DNA from: Hexactinellida sp. DTS-2022
Taxonomy: Eukaryota > Porifera > Hexactinellida
Reading direction: 5' to 3'
Assembly (NCBI GenBank): GCA_028753945.1
Contig: JAPNXP010000013.1
Coordinates: 4,092,001-4,156,000 of the forward strand
Length of the DNA stretch: 64,000 nt
Part shown: one piece after another, positions 1-11,081 of the stretch
How the letters are laid out: each line of letters opens with the position of its first letter
How positions within the stretch are numbered: the stretch's first letter is position 1
Translations under genes and position numbers: made by a program
Notes under the pieces: model-generated
What the model saw: the letters and a program-made list of their open reading frames with translations, nothing else
Databases searched by the model: none
Told to the model about the DNA's origin: nothing

Positions 1-2
1 CA

Positions 3-1266
3 GAAGTATCGTTTCCCGAATGCGAATCTGCGATGTACCGTTCGAGAAGGATGTTACAGCAAAAAATTCCTACAAATGCAGTTGAATTTTCTGAAATGTT
101 AGCTACAACCAGTTTTGGAAATTTCTTTAGATGTTCAGTGTCTATCAATAACCAAACGGCAATGATTTTCTTTTCTGATAAAGTACAAAACATCTTGCCC
201 CAAATAAGCAACATCCAATTTGATGGGACATTTTATACAGTGCCTGTACAATTTTATCAGTTGTGGACCATTTCTTTAACAGCTGACCGATACACCATAC
301 CTGGTATACACTGACAAGCAAGGATCAAGGGTTATACACAGCTGTATTAAACAGAATTGTAAATCTCGTACCTCAATTTCAACCAACAATATCGATGTCA
401 GATTGGGAAGCTGCTCCACGAAACGCACTGAAAGAAGTATATCCAAATATCAATAACTATGGGTGTTGGTTTCATTTCTCACAGCGCGTATGGCAGAAAA
501 CTCAGATACTTGGATTAGTAGATACTTTCAATGAAAATCATGAATTTTCAACATACATACGATACCTAATGGCCATCCCATTTCTACCAGCTAAGCCTCA
601 TTAAGCCAACCTTCACTTTAATTCAATCTCCTACTCTACCGGCACTTGAAAATTCAAAAGTAGAAGAACTTAAAGGTTATTTTAGGAAGAGATGGCTAGG
701 TCAAATTTCTGCCGAAGAATTGTCAATATTTGATTCCGAAATCACAACAAACAACGGCGCCGAAAGTTATCATGCCAAGCTCAAGGGAAGAATAATATCC
801 AGCCATCCCAGAATATGGAACTTCATGGCAATATTAAACGACATCATTGCTGATACGGATAACGATATTGGTAGGCTGTTTATTGGAAAGGATATCAGTA
901 GGCCGAGGAAAAGGAAAATATTTTGATTGATAATCACCAAGCCGATTGTAAACTGAAATTAACAACTGGTATATATACACCTTGGCAATACCTAAAAGCC
1001 ATCAGCCAGACAATCGGCCACTTGGGTAGAATATCTATTACATATTCTGATCATTCTGATGTGTCAGAAACGAAGAAGAATTACCTACTAACATTTATAA
1101 TAATTGTGTCGTTTGCTTTACTCCTCGAACGACAACTTGGATATTTTTACCATGCAGGCATGCACACTGCTGCACTGAATGTACCAAAACCATTGAGGAG
1201 CTTGGGCGACCTTGTCCCATCTGCCGTACACCAATAGAAAATAGTTTCCAAATCTTCACAAATTAA
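3..1266 (+). pseudogene. MULE-type transposase relic with C-terminal RING finger
   Basis: This is a broken transposase of the Mutator-like (MULE) class, cut by the left window edge. The first segment (3-314) carries a DGTF motif, the usual first catalytic Asp. A second segment in another frame (about 330-602) has SDWEAA and then a GCWFHFSQRVWQ block. A third (about 605-926) has NNGAESYHAKLK with the presumed catalytic Glu. The last piece (about 1081-1266, yet another frame) encodes a C3HC4 RING-like finger: CVVC at 1105, CRHAHCC, and CPIC near 1213-1224, ending at TAA 1264-1266. At least three frame changes show that it is inactive. Order and spacing match MULE transposases. Joining the RING segment to the same former protein is an inference from the continuous order, with no other start between them. 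Confidence 0.8.
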
Positions 1267-1269
1267 GTC

Positions 1270-1335
1270 ATTTATCATATTGTGTTTCCTTATTTATCAT
1301 ATTGTGTTTCCTTATTTATCATATTGTGTTTCCTT
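1270..1335. repeat. 22-bp tandem repeat, 3 copies
   Basis: Three perfect head-to-tail copies of a 22-bp unit containing TTATCATATTGTGTTTCC lie directly behind the MULE relic. The rest of 1336-1510 is AT-rich and shows nothing I can name. Confidence 0.9.
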
Positions 1336-1510
1336 TGTGTTTTCCTCATTCTTATACTACTTATTGGTTATATTATCTAATTAATAACAACCTACCTAAA
1401 ACCGAAGTTGACTAATTCATTAAAAAAGGGCCAATATATGAATAATTAATTAATTATTCTATAGTTAATGACTCGTTCAATATTCAGGAATTAGTCAAAA
1501 ACACGAGTCG

Positions 1511-1860
1511 AACTAATGACAACCTCCCTAAAAAGAGATTCGAACTAATGACAACCTCCCTAAAAGAGATTCGAACTAATGACAACCTCCCTAAAAAGAG
1601 AGTCGAACTAATGACAACCTCCCTAAAAAGAGATTCGAACTAATGACAACCTCCCTAAAAAGAGATTCGAACTAATGACAACCTCCTAAAAAGAGATTCG
1701 AACTAATGACAACCTCCCTAAAAAGAGAGTCGAACTAATGACAACCTCCCTAAAAAGAGAGTCGAACTAATGACAACCTCCCTAAAAAGAGAGTCGAACT
1801 AATGACAACCTCCTAAAAAGGGAGTCGAACTAATGACAACCATTGAAATTCGAACTATTG
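1511..1860. repeat. 32-bp minisatellite, about 11 copies
   Basis: Head-to-tail units of 31-32 bp with the core AACTAATGACAACCTCCC, followed by an A-run and GAGATTCG or GAGAGTCG. One-base length changes occur in the A-run and C-run. The units are contiguous without spacers, so this is not a CRISPR array. The last two units are degraded (to about 1885). Confidence 0.93.
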
Positions 1861-1889
1861 ACAACCCTCATAATTCGAACTAATGCATG

Positions 1890-1918
1890 CACCCCGCTTA
1901 TAACCGGCATCCACTGTA
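1890..1918. mobile_element. Solo right end of a pogo-like element
   Basis: TTATAACCGGCATCCACTG followed by TA matches the terminus of the complete element at 20861-21040. The matching left end is missing; the minisatellite sits where it would be. Confidence 0.6.
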
Positions 1919-2350
1919 TTTACTTCTGCGTGAATATTTTTGCACAATGGATTGACATAATGAATTCGCTCTGTGTTTAACTATAGAGACGGTTTGATTA
2001 GTTTATTGGGGTTATCGAGTGATCTGAATTCAAATATGATAGTAAATTCAATTTAGATTAATAATTATTGCAAATAATTCAATAATTCATTTATCTGCTG
2101 TACATAATAATGGTGTTAAATTATTAATTTATTAATTAAATATTTATACTAATTAGCTAAATTTCATTAATCTCAGAGGTGATACAAGATAGAAACAAAC
2201 TTCCAATTTATCAATTGGTCCTTATGACACGTACCACCTATACAATTGGTTCTTGACACCTTGATGTGATGATGATTTCATCAAAAAATGTGTTTTACAA
2301 TTTTGTGAATTATTAATATCGAATGGTTTGGTTGGTGTTGGGTGAGTACA
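1919..2350. repeat. Dispersed repeat R1 (left part)
   Basis: AT-rich, non-coding. It is homologous in the same orientation to 63540-63995 and in the opposite orientation to about 24430-25340. Shared landmarks are GGGGTTATCGAGTG, a CTCAGAG...GATACAAGATAGAAAC block and a terminal GTTGGGTGA hairpin. It is interrupted at 2351 by the foldback element. Confidence 0.75.
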
Positions 2351-2667
2351 TAGACTACTTTAATTAAGGACTGTAGGCTGCCAGCTTGGGTCCATTGTGT
2401 CTTATTGATATCTCTTAATCCGCTAATGCTAGACACAGGAAATGTATTATTGTCGTATAGGAAGTCATATTTTGGGAGTCCATTGGTCATATTGCCTTAT
2501 CTCAAATATTTGTGGAATGTGAGTTTTGCGGTTTTCACATCTTTTCCATATATGGTAATAATCTCAAATTCTCGACTTCAGTTAGAGTTAGACATAAGAA
2601 ATGTATTATAGTTCGAATAGGAAGTCACATGTAAGGAGATATTGGCATATTGACTATCACTAATTAG

Positions 2668-2964
2668 CAGTGCTCGACAAATTAGGTGGTTTGTTGCCAT
2701 TAGCCACCAAAAATATTTCTTAAGCCACCAAATTTTGCCTTTCGAGGCTTAACTAATCCACCATTTGTGCATTATTTGACCATGTGTAGATTATTTTTTG
2801 TTGTTGCATTATTTGTTATTAATATTAGTATTGTTTTACGGCATCAGAAGTTTGTTAAGCCATCAGTGGTTTGTTAAACCAGCCGTTGTTTATTCTTTAG
2901 CCACCATAAAGGTGAGGTGGTGGTTTAATTAGTGACCTTCAAAATTACATTTTGTCGAGCACTG
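2668..2964. mobile_element. hAT-like MITE (CAGTGCTCGACAA family)
   Basis: Terminal inverted repeats CAGTGCTCGACAAATTAGG and TTTTGTCGAGCACTG. It is the same family as 40414-40643, which has a perfect 8-bp TSD; here the duplication is imperfect (TAATTAG displaced by 3 bases). Part of it is copied inverted at about 3718-3945 as part of the FB1 right arm. Confidence 0.7.
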
Positions 2965-3064
2965 CAGTAATTAGTTTAATAACTAGTAGTATCATAGTTT
3001 ATTATTATAAATAACAAACAGATATATCACAAAAACTTGTTATAAACAAACAACAAACAAGGTA

Positions 3065-3228
3065 TACAGGTAAACCTCTTAAATCGGCACCTCTGAAATA
3101 CGACAACCTCCGAGATACGGCACAAACCATTCTCCCGATTGACTTTCCAATATAAATAATGCATGACCTCCGAATATCCGGCACAAGCGCTGCTCCCAAA
3201 AGTGTCGCATTTCGGAGGTTTACCTGTA
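3065..3228. mobile_element. pogo-like MITE (family A)
   Basis: TA-flanked inverted repeat: TACAGGTAAACCTC at the left and GAGGTTTACCTGTA at the right, with internal CGGCAC and CCTCCGA words. It is the same family as 42160-42263. TA target duplication plus CAG ends fits pogo/Tigger-type Tc1/mariner elements. Confidence 0.8.
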
Positions 3229-3983
3229 CATTTATATGGTTCAATTTGTTGATAGTATAGTATACATTTTTATGAGTAGAGATTATAAAATAGCCAGAAT
3301 GATTATTTAGAATCGATATGTAAATTTAGGAAATTAGGTTAGTTATGAATTTTTGACTAATACTGACTATTGACATTTGTTGAACCACCTTTGATTATTA
3401 ATAGTCAACTCTTTATAATAGTTCTTTGTTTATCAGTTGTATTCACGCAACTTGAAGCGTCTGAGAGACTGACATCAGGATACGAATTATGCCAAAGCAT
3501 TCTGCAGGGTATACTTGTATAGGTGGGCAATAGTTTATACTCCGTTTTCATACTGATTAAAATGAATGGAATAAGTGGATTGAGGCAATGCCAAATAATC
3601 CAGGGAGTCTCAAAGATCGAAGAGAAATCTTTGTGCGTGAATCACATTTTGAATTGTTTGGGCGACTGTAAAAGGTGGAAAGCAGCCAGTTGGAACTCCT
3701 ACCGATTTAAATCGGTGAACAACGGCTGGTTTAGCAAACCACTGATGGCTTAACAAACTTCTGATGCCGTAAAACAATACTAATATTAATAACAAATAAT
3801 GCAACAACAAAAAATAATCTACACATGGTCAAATAATGCACAAATGGTGGATTAGTTAAGCCTCGAAAGGCAAAATTTGGTGGCTTAAGAAATATTTTTG
3901 GTGGCTAATGGCAACAAACCACCTAATTTGTCGAGCACTGCTAATTAGTGATAGTCAATATGCCAATATCTCCTTACATGTGA

Positions 3984-6126
3984 CAGTGCTGCCAACCCTC
4001 CCGCTTTCGGCGGGAGGGTCCCGCTTTTTGATGTTTCCTCCCGCTCTCCCGCCTCCCCTCTCAAACCTCCCGCTTTTTGGATGATTGTATATGTAAATAT
4101 TAGGATCTTAATTTTATAATTACAAGCAATATATTTTAGAAGTCTTCACTTAAGGTATCCCTTATAGGAAACTGATAAATCACTGTAGAACATGTCTATA
4201 GATTCTCTGAATACTTCTAAGTAATAACACAAGTTGATCAGCTTAAAAATAGCCAAGAATTTATTCATTCAAGTGCATATTGAATTGTTTTGACTAGGTA
4301 TGGATTCTTTTAATATAAAGTTATGTGCGTCTATTCAATATAACATAGATAGTGTCAAGCTTCTATATAGTTTCTGAATTGTTCTAGAATGTTCTCTAGC
4401 TCAATTCAACTATATAAAAGCAATATCTTTCGGAGCTATTTCGAATAAAATGAGATTTCGAAATTTCTTCAACGAATATGAGGGGGACAACGTCTGAGGT
4501 AGGGATATTTGAATATTTATTTAGTTTTGAGATTGTTTATCTCTTATTAGTAGAATTATGGTGTTTTTTGCTTATTCAATCACTCGTAGCTAAATGTTAG
4601 TGGTCTAGAACTTGTAGAAATTTTTCGAGCTCTTAACCTATCTTGATTTCGTCTAACTCCGTGACATTAGTCACCAAACACCGGCATTTATATTATTTTG
4701 AGAAAAAGGCCGCAAAGAATCCCCACACGATTAAATTTACGAAGTAGTATTCGATAACTATACCATCTAACTTAAAAAGGATTATTGATGTTACTAGGAA
4801 GTTGGAACTAAGCTCTAGCTTATTATTTAATTTCAAAGTTCATGGTTTCATTTCTGAAATGACACCACCATATATGGGTATGTAAATTTATAGAAGTGTG
4901 ACCATTTGATTATGAGTCTCATTTGTACTTTCAATGAGTTTGTAGTAGGATATTGATGTGAATAGAATGTTAGAGCTAAACTCTAGAGTTTATACTTTCG
5001 TTGATATAGATTTTGCTGTGTCATCAAAATTGGGCACATTGCATGCCCATATAGGGATCATTTTGAAAACGGAGGGTGTTAGGGTCCCAAAATGTATTAT
5101 GCACGTATAGGAAGTTGTGTATTGCGAGCATTTTGAGACGTATATGTTGATGCTAGCTGCTCGGGTGCCTGAGATAGAAAATGGACAAGAAAACGTACCC
5201 TCGAATGAGATTATAGACCATAAATGTTTAGATTTTCACTTTTTACGAATTTTTTTTGATCAATTGTTGTTTATTTTCGTCATTGATTGCTAGGATAGAG
5301 TTATGATACCCCCAATCTTACCATTGTTGAGGAATACAGTACTGATAATAGTTCAAAGTGGAGAAACCCGTGATACGCTGTACAAAATAGCTAATAACTC
5401 TGAAAATACGCGTGGACGTGGCTCAAAACCATATACAAACGTTAGTTATGGTCCTTCGGCAGTGTTTGGTACAAAAAAAAAAATTAATTTATGTTGTTTT
5501 TTGGAGAGAAATTTCGATTTCTTTCCCTATAAGGGACACCCTTAATTAATTAACTAATTTACTCTAATCCCAGAAACAAATTTGTCTCTTTTAAAATACT
5601 ATAATTCTGTATATTATCTTGTATTTCCAATTTTCCATTCTGACACATCATTTAGGAAATTTTTATAACACCCATTTAGGAAATTTTTATTTATTTATAT
5701 ATTTTATAATAATAATAAAATGCTCACTGCTACCTTATATTTCAAGAAATTACTTATATAGAGCTCAGCTCTAGTAGAGTTCAGTTTTTCAGTATGTGTA
5801 TTCAGACACTGAGAAAGGTCAATTTTCCCAAGCTTTGAAATTGACCTTTAGAAAGTAAGCCTGGACTTTTAGTATGGGTAAAAATCTGAACTCTACAAAG
5901 CTCAGCTCTTATATAAGCATTCTCATATTTCAATATGAGAGGGTAGAAACTAATTGATAGGTAGATAAATGTTTTTATAATGCCTTTTATTCAGGTATTC
6001 TTGCTAATTTAACTTAAATACTGACCTCCCGCTTTTTCTCCCGCTTTTAGAGTATCAACCTCCCGCTTTTAGATTAAACTCCCGCCACAGGTCCCACTTT
6101 TGGGATATTTTAGGTTGGCAGCACTG
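3984..6126. mobile_element. hAT-like element inside the FB1 right arm
   Basis: Ends CAGTGCTGCCAACCCTCCCG and GGTTGGCAGCACTG, with CCCGCTTT words near both ends. ATGTGA is duplicated at 3978-3983 and 6127-6132, and the uninterrupted arm sequence survives at about 2624-2634. The duplication is 6 bp rather than the 8 bp expected for hAT, so two bases may have changed. There is no transposase. Its middle is a Kolobok derivative (4154-5541). Confidence 0.75.
4154..5541. mobile_element. Non-autonomous Kolobok derivative
   Basis: Flanked by TTAA at 4150-4153 and 5542-5545. Terminal repeats GGTATCCCTTATAGGAAA and TTTCCCTATAAGGGACACCC nearly match those of the full element at 50641-55239. The first 550 or so bases are collinear with the first 550 of that element, including a TATATAAAAG box (4411-4420) and a short ATG-plus-splice-donor exon (4478-4500). 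The transposase region is absent, so it could only have been mobilised in trans. Confidence 0.85.
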
Positions 6127-6420
6127 ATGTGACTTCCTATTCGAACTATAATACATTTCTTATGTCTAACTCTAACTGAAGTGGAGAATTTGAGATTATT
6201 ACCATATATGGAAAAGATGTGAAAACCGCAAAACTCACATTCCACAAATATATGAGATAAGGCAATATGACCAATGGACTCCCAAAATATGTCTTCCTAT
6301 ACGACAATAATACATTTCCTGTGTCTAGCACTAGCGGATTAAGAGATATCAATAAGACACAATGGACCCAAGTTCCAGGACCCGAGCTGGCAGCCTACAG
6401 TCCTTAATTAAAGTAGTCTA

Positions 6421-7595
6421 TGGGTGAGTACAACACGCACATACAATATGCTGACTCATCACCTAATATATTCGACTGAAACTTGAATAACTCTAAAATG
6501 AAGAGAGCTAAAGGAAACTTCCACCACTATAGGGTCGTTGCCCTCCGAAACACCTTTCTGAAATGGTTTAACTCCTTCATAGTGATGACGACATGGCGAA
6601 AAAATCCAAAATTGCAGCTGTGCAGACAGCATTTTCCTTGGAGGCACTATCAATTACCCATTTAGTAGCCACCAAAAGATAGTGCCACCAAAGGGAAATG
6701 CGTCTTCACAGCTGCAGTTTTGGATTTTTATTTATTTCACCATTGGATTCACGATGAATTTCTGCGTATGATGGGAGAATAAATTTTTTACTGTGCCGAC
6801 TATACTATAGTATAGTGGTCCAGTTCTAATCTCAGTGCCTTGGTTAGTTATTATTGGCCCGTATCCTCTCGAGTCTCCACAGAACGGAGTTTTATTAACT
6901 AAGAGCCCAAATTTTCAGAATATGTGTCTCATGGGTTACAGACAGGATATTATACAGCCATTTGCAATACCGTCCTAATCCAGGTCTGATCCAATTTTAA
7001 TACGTCTAAATCACAAATTAATGCTACGGTGTAGGAGGAGATTTCAAATTATCCCCCTCCTAAATTAAAATATTTCAAAAATCATACTCCAAAAGGAGCG
7101 TCTCGCGTTCCTGAATAATCCCTTGGTTACAGATGTGCACCTGGGGTCAAGATTTTTATTTAATTTTTTGGACACATTTTGCACCTGTTTAATAATGGAA
7201 AAAGAACTATAAATGTTGCCCGAATATTCAATTTATATGCATTCGATGAACAATTTAATTAGACACATTTTCACAGTGCACTAATTTTCAAATTGGGTTT
7301 CGTTTATGCCACAATTGAGTTGATTGAGTTGACTAACAATCACAATGAATCAACAGTTAACGATTAGTTAACGATTTTTCCTGATATTTGATATACAACG
7401 TTCCCAAAAGTATTCACAGAAAAGATCGGGAAGAGAACTCTGATATATTTTTCTCAACCAATTTCGGAAATTGTGCCAGTCCCTATATATAATTTTTGGA
7501 TTTTATTATAATATTCTGGGGGGGTTTGCGCGCCCCCTGAGCCATTTTTGGGGGTGCAACCCCCCTGAACCCTCGGTGGATCCATCCCTGGATAA
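6421..7595. repeat. R1-family repeat segments
   Basis: Non-coding. It contains the continuation of the R1 copy split by FB1 (ACACGCACATA, then a segment also found inverted near 25950-26110), the 120-bp hairpin unit (6605-6724), one 18-bp palindrome unit (about 6794-6830) and a segment (6850-7330) found inverted at about 25560-26530. I see no gene. Confidence 0.65.
6605..6724. repeat. 120-bp hairpin unit
   Basis: Long imperfect palindrome beginning TCCAAAATTGCAGCTGTG and ending in its reverse complement. Inner arms contain CCTTGGAGGCACTATC and GATAGTGCCACCAAAGG. The same unit occurs at 25832-25946, 55845-55957, 57276-57388 and 62411-62525, always at the edge of R1-type units. Confidence 0.85.
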
Positions 7596-7603
7596 ATAGA
7601 TAG

Positions 7604-7987
7604 TAGGGTTGCCAACCCTCCCGGATTGTCCGGGAGACTCCCGGAATCAGACCGAGTCTCCCGGAAATCAGCAAATCCAATCCGGGAGTTTTTAATACTC
7701 TAAAAATGTTATAATTATATTGTTGATGTCAAAATTCATGGATTTTGTAAACTGAGGTCGATTCTTATTAAGGTGATACGGTACTCGATTACCCGTAAAT
7801 CATTGAAATATTTTAATACTCCAAACTATCCTTTGACATGCTATCTATCCAAATCAGAAAGAAAAAATTTCATTCTTACATTTTCTTACCTTTTTGACGT
7901 CACTAAGGTAAAAATCTCCGTATTTTGTGCAAACAAATTCGGGAAAAAATCCTCCCGGAAAACAACTGAGTCGAGTTGGTAACCCTA
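7604..7987. mobile_element. hAT MITE, 8-bp TSD
   Basis: Ends TAGGGTTGCCAACCCTCC and GAGTTGGTAACCCTA, with an exact 8-bp TSD ATAGATAG at 7596-7603 and 7988-7995. Subterminal CTCCCGGA words repeat in both orientations. It inserted into a short ATAG microsatellite. No transposase is encoded. Confidence 0.88.
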
Positions 7988-7995
7988 ATAGATAG

Positions 7996-8699
7996 ATAGA
8001 TAGATAGATCCCTATAAGTACATTAAACTAATATATGTCGTACTTGGGTGACCTAGAACAATATTGTTACAGAAATTATTATGTTGTTGATGGGAAATGG
8101 ATTCATGATTATGATATTCTAACAAAATTCAGATAATTATAATATTTTTATACAATAAATTCCCAATAAAAAAAAATTCAAATTTGATTATATTACGGGG
8201 AATCATATGGGTAATATTTAGGTGACCGCTAGTGACCCACGTAACAGTAATGCTATTGTTTCAGAGTAGTTCTGTGCCCCCCCTAAGCTGTCTATTTATA
8301 TCCGTGAGCCCTAGCCATAGGTAAATCCGTATAAGGACAGAAATAATAAATTGGGAAATACTAATCAGCGCCTGTATTGTTGAATATTTATGCTAATTAT
8401 AACTGACAATTTTCTAGATATTAACGCATGTCCGTGTATGAACCGACTCCAAATAGAAATTAATTAAATATCACTAAGGAACTGTACAACTCTGTGGACC
8501 CCTGACTTTGGGCTGTGGAGAAGTTATTGTATTGGTTGGTAATAATTGGATATCAAATAGACACAATGGAATGTTAGAAATGTATGGGTAGACACACGGA
8601 ACACAAATGACTGATTGGATGAATGAACTTCCTCTCGACCAATTAGATCACAGTCTCAGATAGGCATTCTATAACGCACACTTGACAATTGATAGATAC
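7996..8699. other. AT-rich stretch, no gene seen
   Basis: Residual ATAG repeats, then AT-rich sequence with stops in all frames and no inverted-repeat ends that I can pair. Confidence 0.6.
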
Positions 8700-8956
8700 A
8701 CTAAAATCCTTTTATACTAATTGAATGCTAGCAGCTAATCCATACTGGAAAACCCTCGAATTTAATAGGGTAAGAGTTTTGTCACCTTTAAGGAAGGGAA
8801 GATGTGAATATTTTTCTTAGATATTAGAACTTGTTTCTAGATACACTATTTCCTACCCCCCTGCCAAATTTCAAGTCTGTAGCTCTTACCAGTTCCTCAA
8901 TCAATTCCGAACAAACTAAAAAACAAACCCTCGCGATTTATATATAAGATATCCAA
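8700..8956 (+). repeat. Dispersed repeat 3' end (retroposon-like tail)
   Basis: Contains a block ending CCTCAATCAATTCCGAACAA followed by an ACAAAC-type tail and TTTATATATAAGATA. Similar tails occur at 41520-41660, 19070-19190 and 21660-21765. One-sided conservation towards a short simple-repeat tail suggests a non-LTR retroposon or SINE-like origin, which is inference. Confidence 0.5.
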
Positions 8957-9291
8957 TATATCACTATATCCAATATATCACTATACCCATTATATCACTA
9001 TATCCACTGTATCACCGCATCTAATATATGACTGAATACATTGTCAATACTTATATTCTGAAAAGAATAATCAAATTCCTTATCAAATTCAAGTGGTAAC
9101 GATATTTACGTATACTGTAGAATATGAAATTATGGGGTCCAAGGAAGGTCAAAAATCCAATATTCTTGTGTAATCTGTACACAAATTATCACTATATCCA
9201 ATAATGATATCACTATTACCAATAAAATTTGTATGGGATTTGCTCGGGGACGCACCTAAAGCTGCAAAATTATCACTATATCCAATATATC
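8945..9291. repeat. TATCACTATATCCAATA minisatellite
   Basis: Imperfect units of about 15-17 bp built on TATCACTATATCCAATA. The array resumes at 10457-10500, so the element at 9292-10456 inserted into it. Confidence 0.7.
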
Positions 9292-10456
9292 CACGGTTGC
9301 CGTGGGAATGGAATTTCCATTCCCATTCCCATAGGAATCGTGCGGGAATCCCCATGGGGATCCCCATAGGAATTCTGTGGGGATCCCCATAAGGAATCCC
9401 ATAGGGGAGTATAATATACATACGTATACATAAAAAACCCCTCACAGACGGGATGGGAGTGTGCTCCTTCTGATTACACTTCCCCAAAGTTTAGTTTAAC
9501 TAGAATTTCAATATTCAAATTACATTTCATCTTAGTGTAATACAATTTAATTAATGTTTGAATTGTGAAGACTTCAAATGTTTAATTAAATTAATTAAAG
9601 ATTAATTATTACAAATAGAAATTAGGAATACGTGCTAGTATTTACGTTACTATCTTGAATAATAAATTGACATCATCATCATCAACTTGTAAAATATTCC
9701 AACTTCCAAGTGTTTCAATTGCACTTGTATGAAACACATATTCACTTACAAACCAATCAATAACAGTCATTATCCTAGCAGATAGTAGGCTTATGTAATA
9801 TGTTCTATTGTATTGAGTATACTATAGAGTAATTACAAATATGGAGAAGATGGCTGATATATGTAAATAATCGTTAATAAAACCTAGAGTTGGTTAGCGA
9901 CCTATTCATTTTAATTGATAAATAGAAAGAACATCCTTAGAAGAATACAACCTCTATAATTTCAATTGATAATTCGAATTATTAAAGAGTCACTGGACCA
10001 GAATACAAATTTCGATATAACTGACGAACAAAAGCGAAATTGAGAAATCAGGCTTCGAGGTGATCATCTCCAGGAAATTCTATATCTCCTGTCCAAATTT
10101 GAAATCTCTATCACCAATGGTTTAGTCAGGCCATCGCGTACGGCCAGCCAGCCGGAAGTCCGACAGAGGTAAATTCAATAGTGTGCACTTATAGTATAAA
10201 ACTATAGTAGGACCCTACTATAACGTTTTTTACTAGAAGAAGCACACTAAAAAACAATTTAATTACTAAAGCAGATTCGTATCAATAGTAAAGCCTATAT
10301 TAATTAAGGATGGCCTAATGAAACCATATTCGAATATCCCATGGGAATTCCCACAGGATTCCTATGGGGATCCCCACAGGGGAAAATCTGATTCCCATTC
10401 CCATTCCCATGGGTATGGGGATCCCCATGGGAATTCCCATACCCACGGCAACTCTG
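9292..10456. mobile_element. hAT-like element of the GTTGCCGTGGGAAT family
   Basis: Left end CACGGTTGCCGTGGGAATGG, right end CCATACCCACGGCAACTCTG. Flanks AATATATC (9284-9291) and AATATGTC (10457-10464) look like an 8-bp TSD with one mismatch. Both subterminal zones are packed with GGGAATTCCC and GGGGATCCCC palindromes. A copy of repeat R2 (9547-10253) forms most of the middle. Confidence 0.72.
9547..10253 (-). repeat. Dispersed repeat R2, inverted copy
   Basis: About 700 bp, near-identical in reverse orientation to 17896-18602, with a more diverged copy at 23391-23860. It is non-coding. One end is TTAATTAATGTTTGAATTG and the other runs into GAAGAAGCACACTAAAAAAC. The ends are neither terminal inverted repeats nor LTR-like, so the class is unresolved. 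Confidence 0.75.
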
Positions 10457-10529
10457 AATATGTCACTATATCCAATATCACTATATCTATTATGTCCTGT
10501 ACAATAATCAATAATAGTTAGATTCTTAG

Positions 10530-10826
10530 TACAGAAGGGTCGGATATAAGCACACCCAGGCTTTCGTCCAGGCAAAATTTTCTGGCGCCTAGATTGAGTT
10601 TTGAGCTCGCTCACACGCGCCTAAAATATTCAATTGTATTACGTCTTGGGAGCGCCTAGATGAAACCCTGAGCACGCCGGTTATGAGAACTTATTGGATA
10701 TAAGAACTATGTTGGAAAACGGTTGTCATATTCCCTATATAATTTATGTCGGTCATAAGAAAATGGCGGTTATAAGCACATTAAGTTCTGTTCCCGACGA
10801 TGTGCTTATAACCGGAATCCGCTGTA
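10530..10826. mobile_element. pogo-like element (family C)
   Basis: TA-flanked. The left end TACAGAAGGGTCGGATATAA is diverged; the right end CTTATAACCGGAATCCGCTG is followed by TA. GGATATAAG and GGTTATAAGCAC words repeat inside. It is related to 20861-21040 and the solo end at 1890-1918. Confidence 0.7.
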
Positions 10827-11081
10827 TTCTAGATTTCAATTCTCATTTCCACAGGATTTTGATAACAATTCACTCCCCATTTGAAACATATTTGCCAACA
10901 GGGGTTATCAAGCCAGTGCCAGCCCGGCATCGGTTGACGCTCGACTCCGCTTAGGGTAGCTAGTATTCATTAAATACCTTTTTCCCCAAATTAAGCGCCT
11001 TGTCAATAAAAATGACATTGGAAAGATAAAATTAAAACACAAGTTACAGCAAACAAACAATCATTCTATACTGATTTTCAA

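Larger units (their letters stand above)
2351..6420. mobile_element. Foldback element FB1 (long inverted arms, nested insertions)
   Basis: Outer ends TAGACTACTTTAATTAAGG (2351) and its reverse complement (to 6420) are flanked by the same 12 bases, TGGGTGAGTACA, at 2339-2350 and 6421-6432. The left arm is about 2351-2880. The right arm is 3718-3983 plus 6133-6420, split by a later hAT-like insertion. The small reading frames in the arms (2405-2611 and 6146-6352) are mirror images of each other, so they are not genes. The arms share sequence with FB2 at 36672-38144. The element is inserted in repeat R1. Confidence 0.8.

Noticed and set aside
1511..1860. CRISPR-like direct repeats of 32 bp
   Set aside because: Units are contiguous with no spacers, and the setting is eukaryotic; this is a minisatellite.
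2405..6352. Matching 68-residue frames at 2405-2611 (+) and 6146-6352 (-)
   Set aside because: Mirror arms of FB1. Sequence is conserved because of the inverted repeat and not because of coding.
9149..10614. Gly/Ile/Pro-rich frames around 9.2-9.5 and 10.3-10.6 kb
   Set aside because: Translations of GGGAATCCC-type palindromic words in hAT-like termini.
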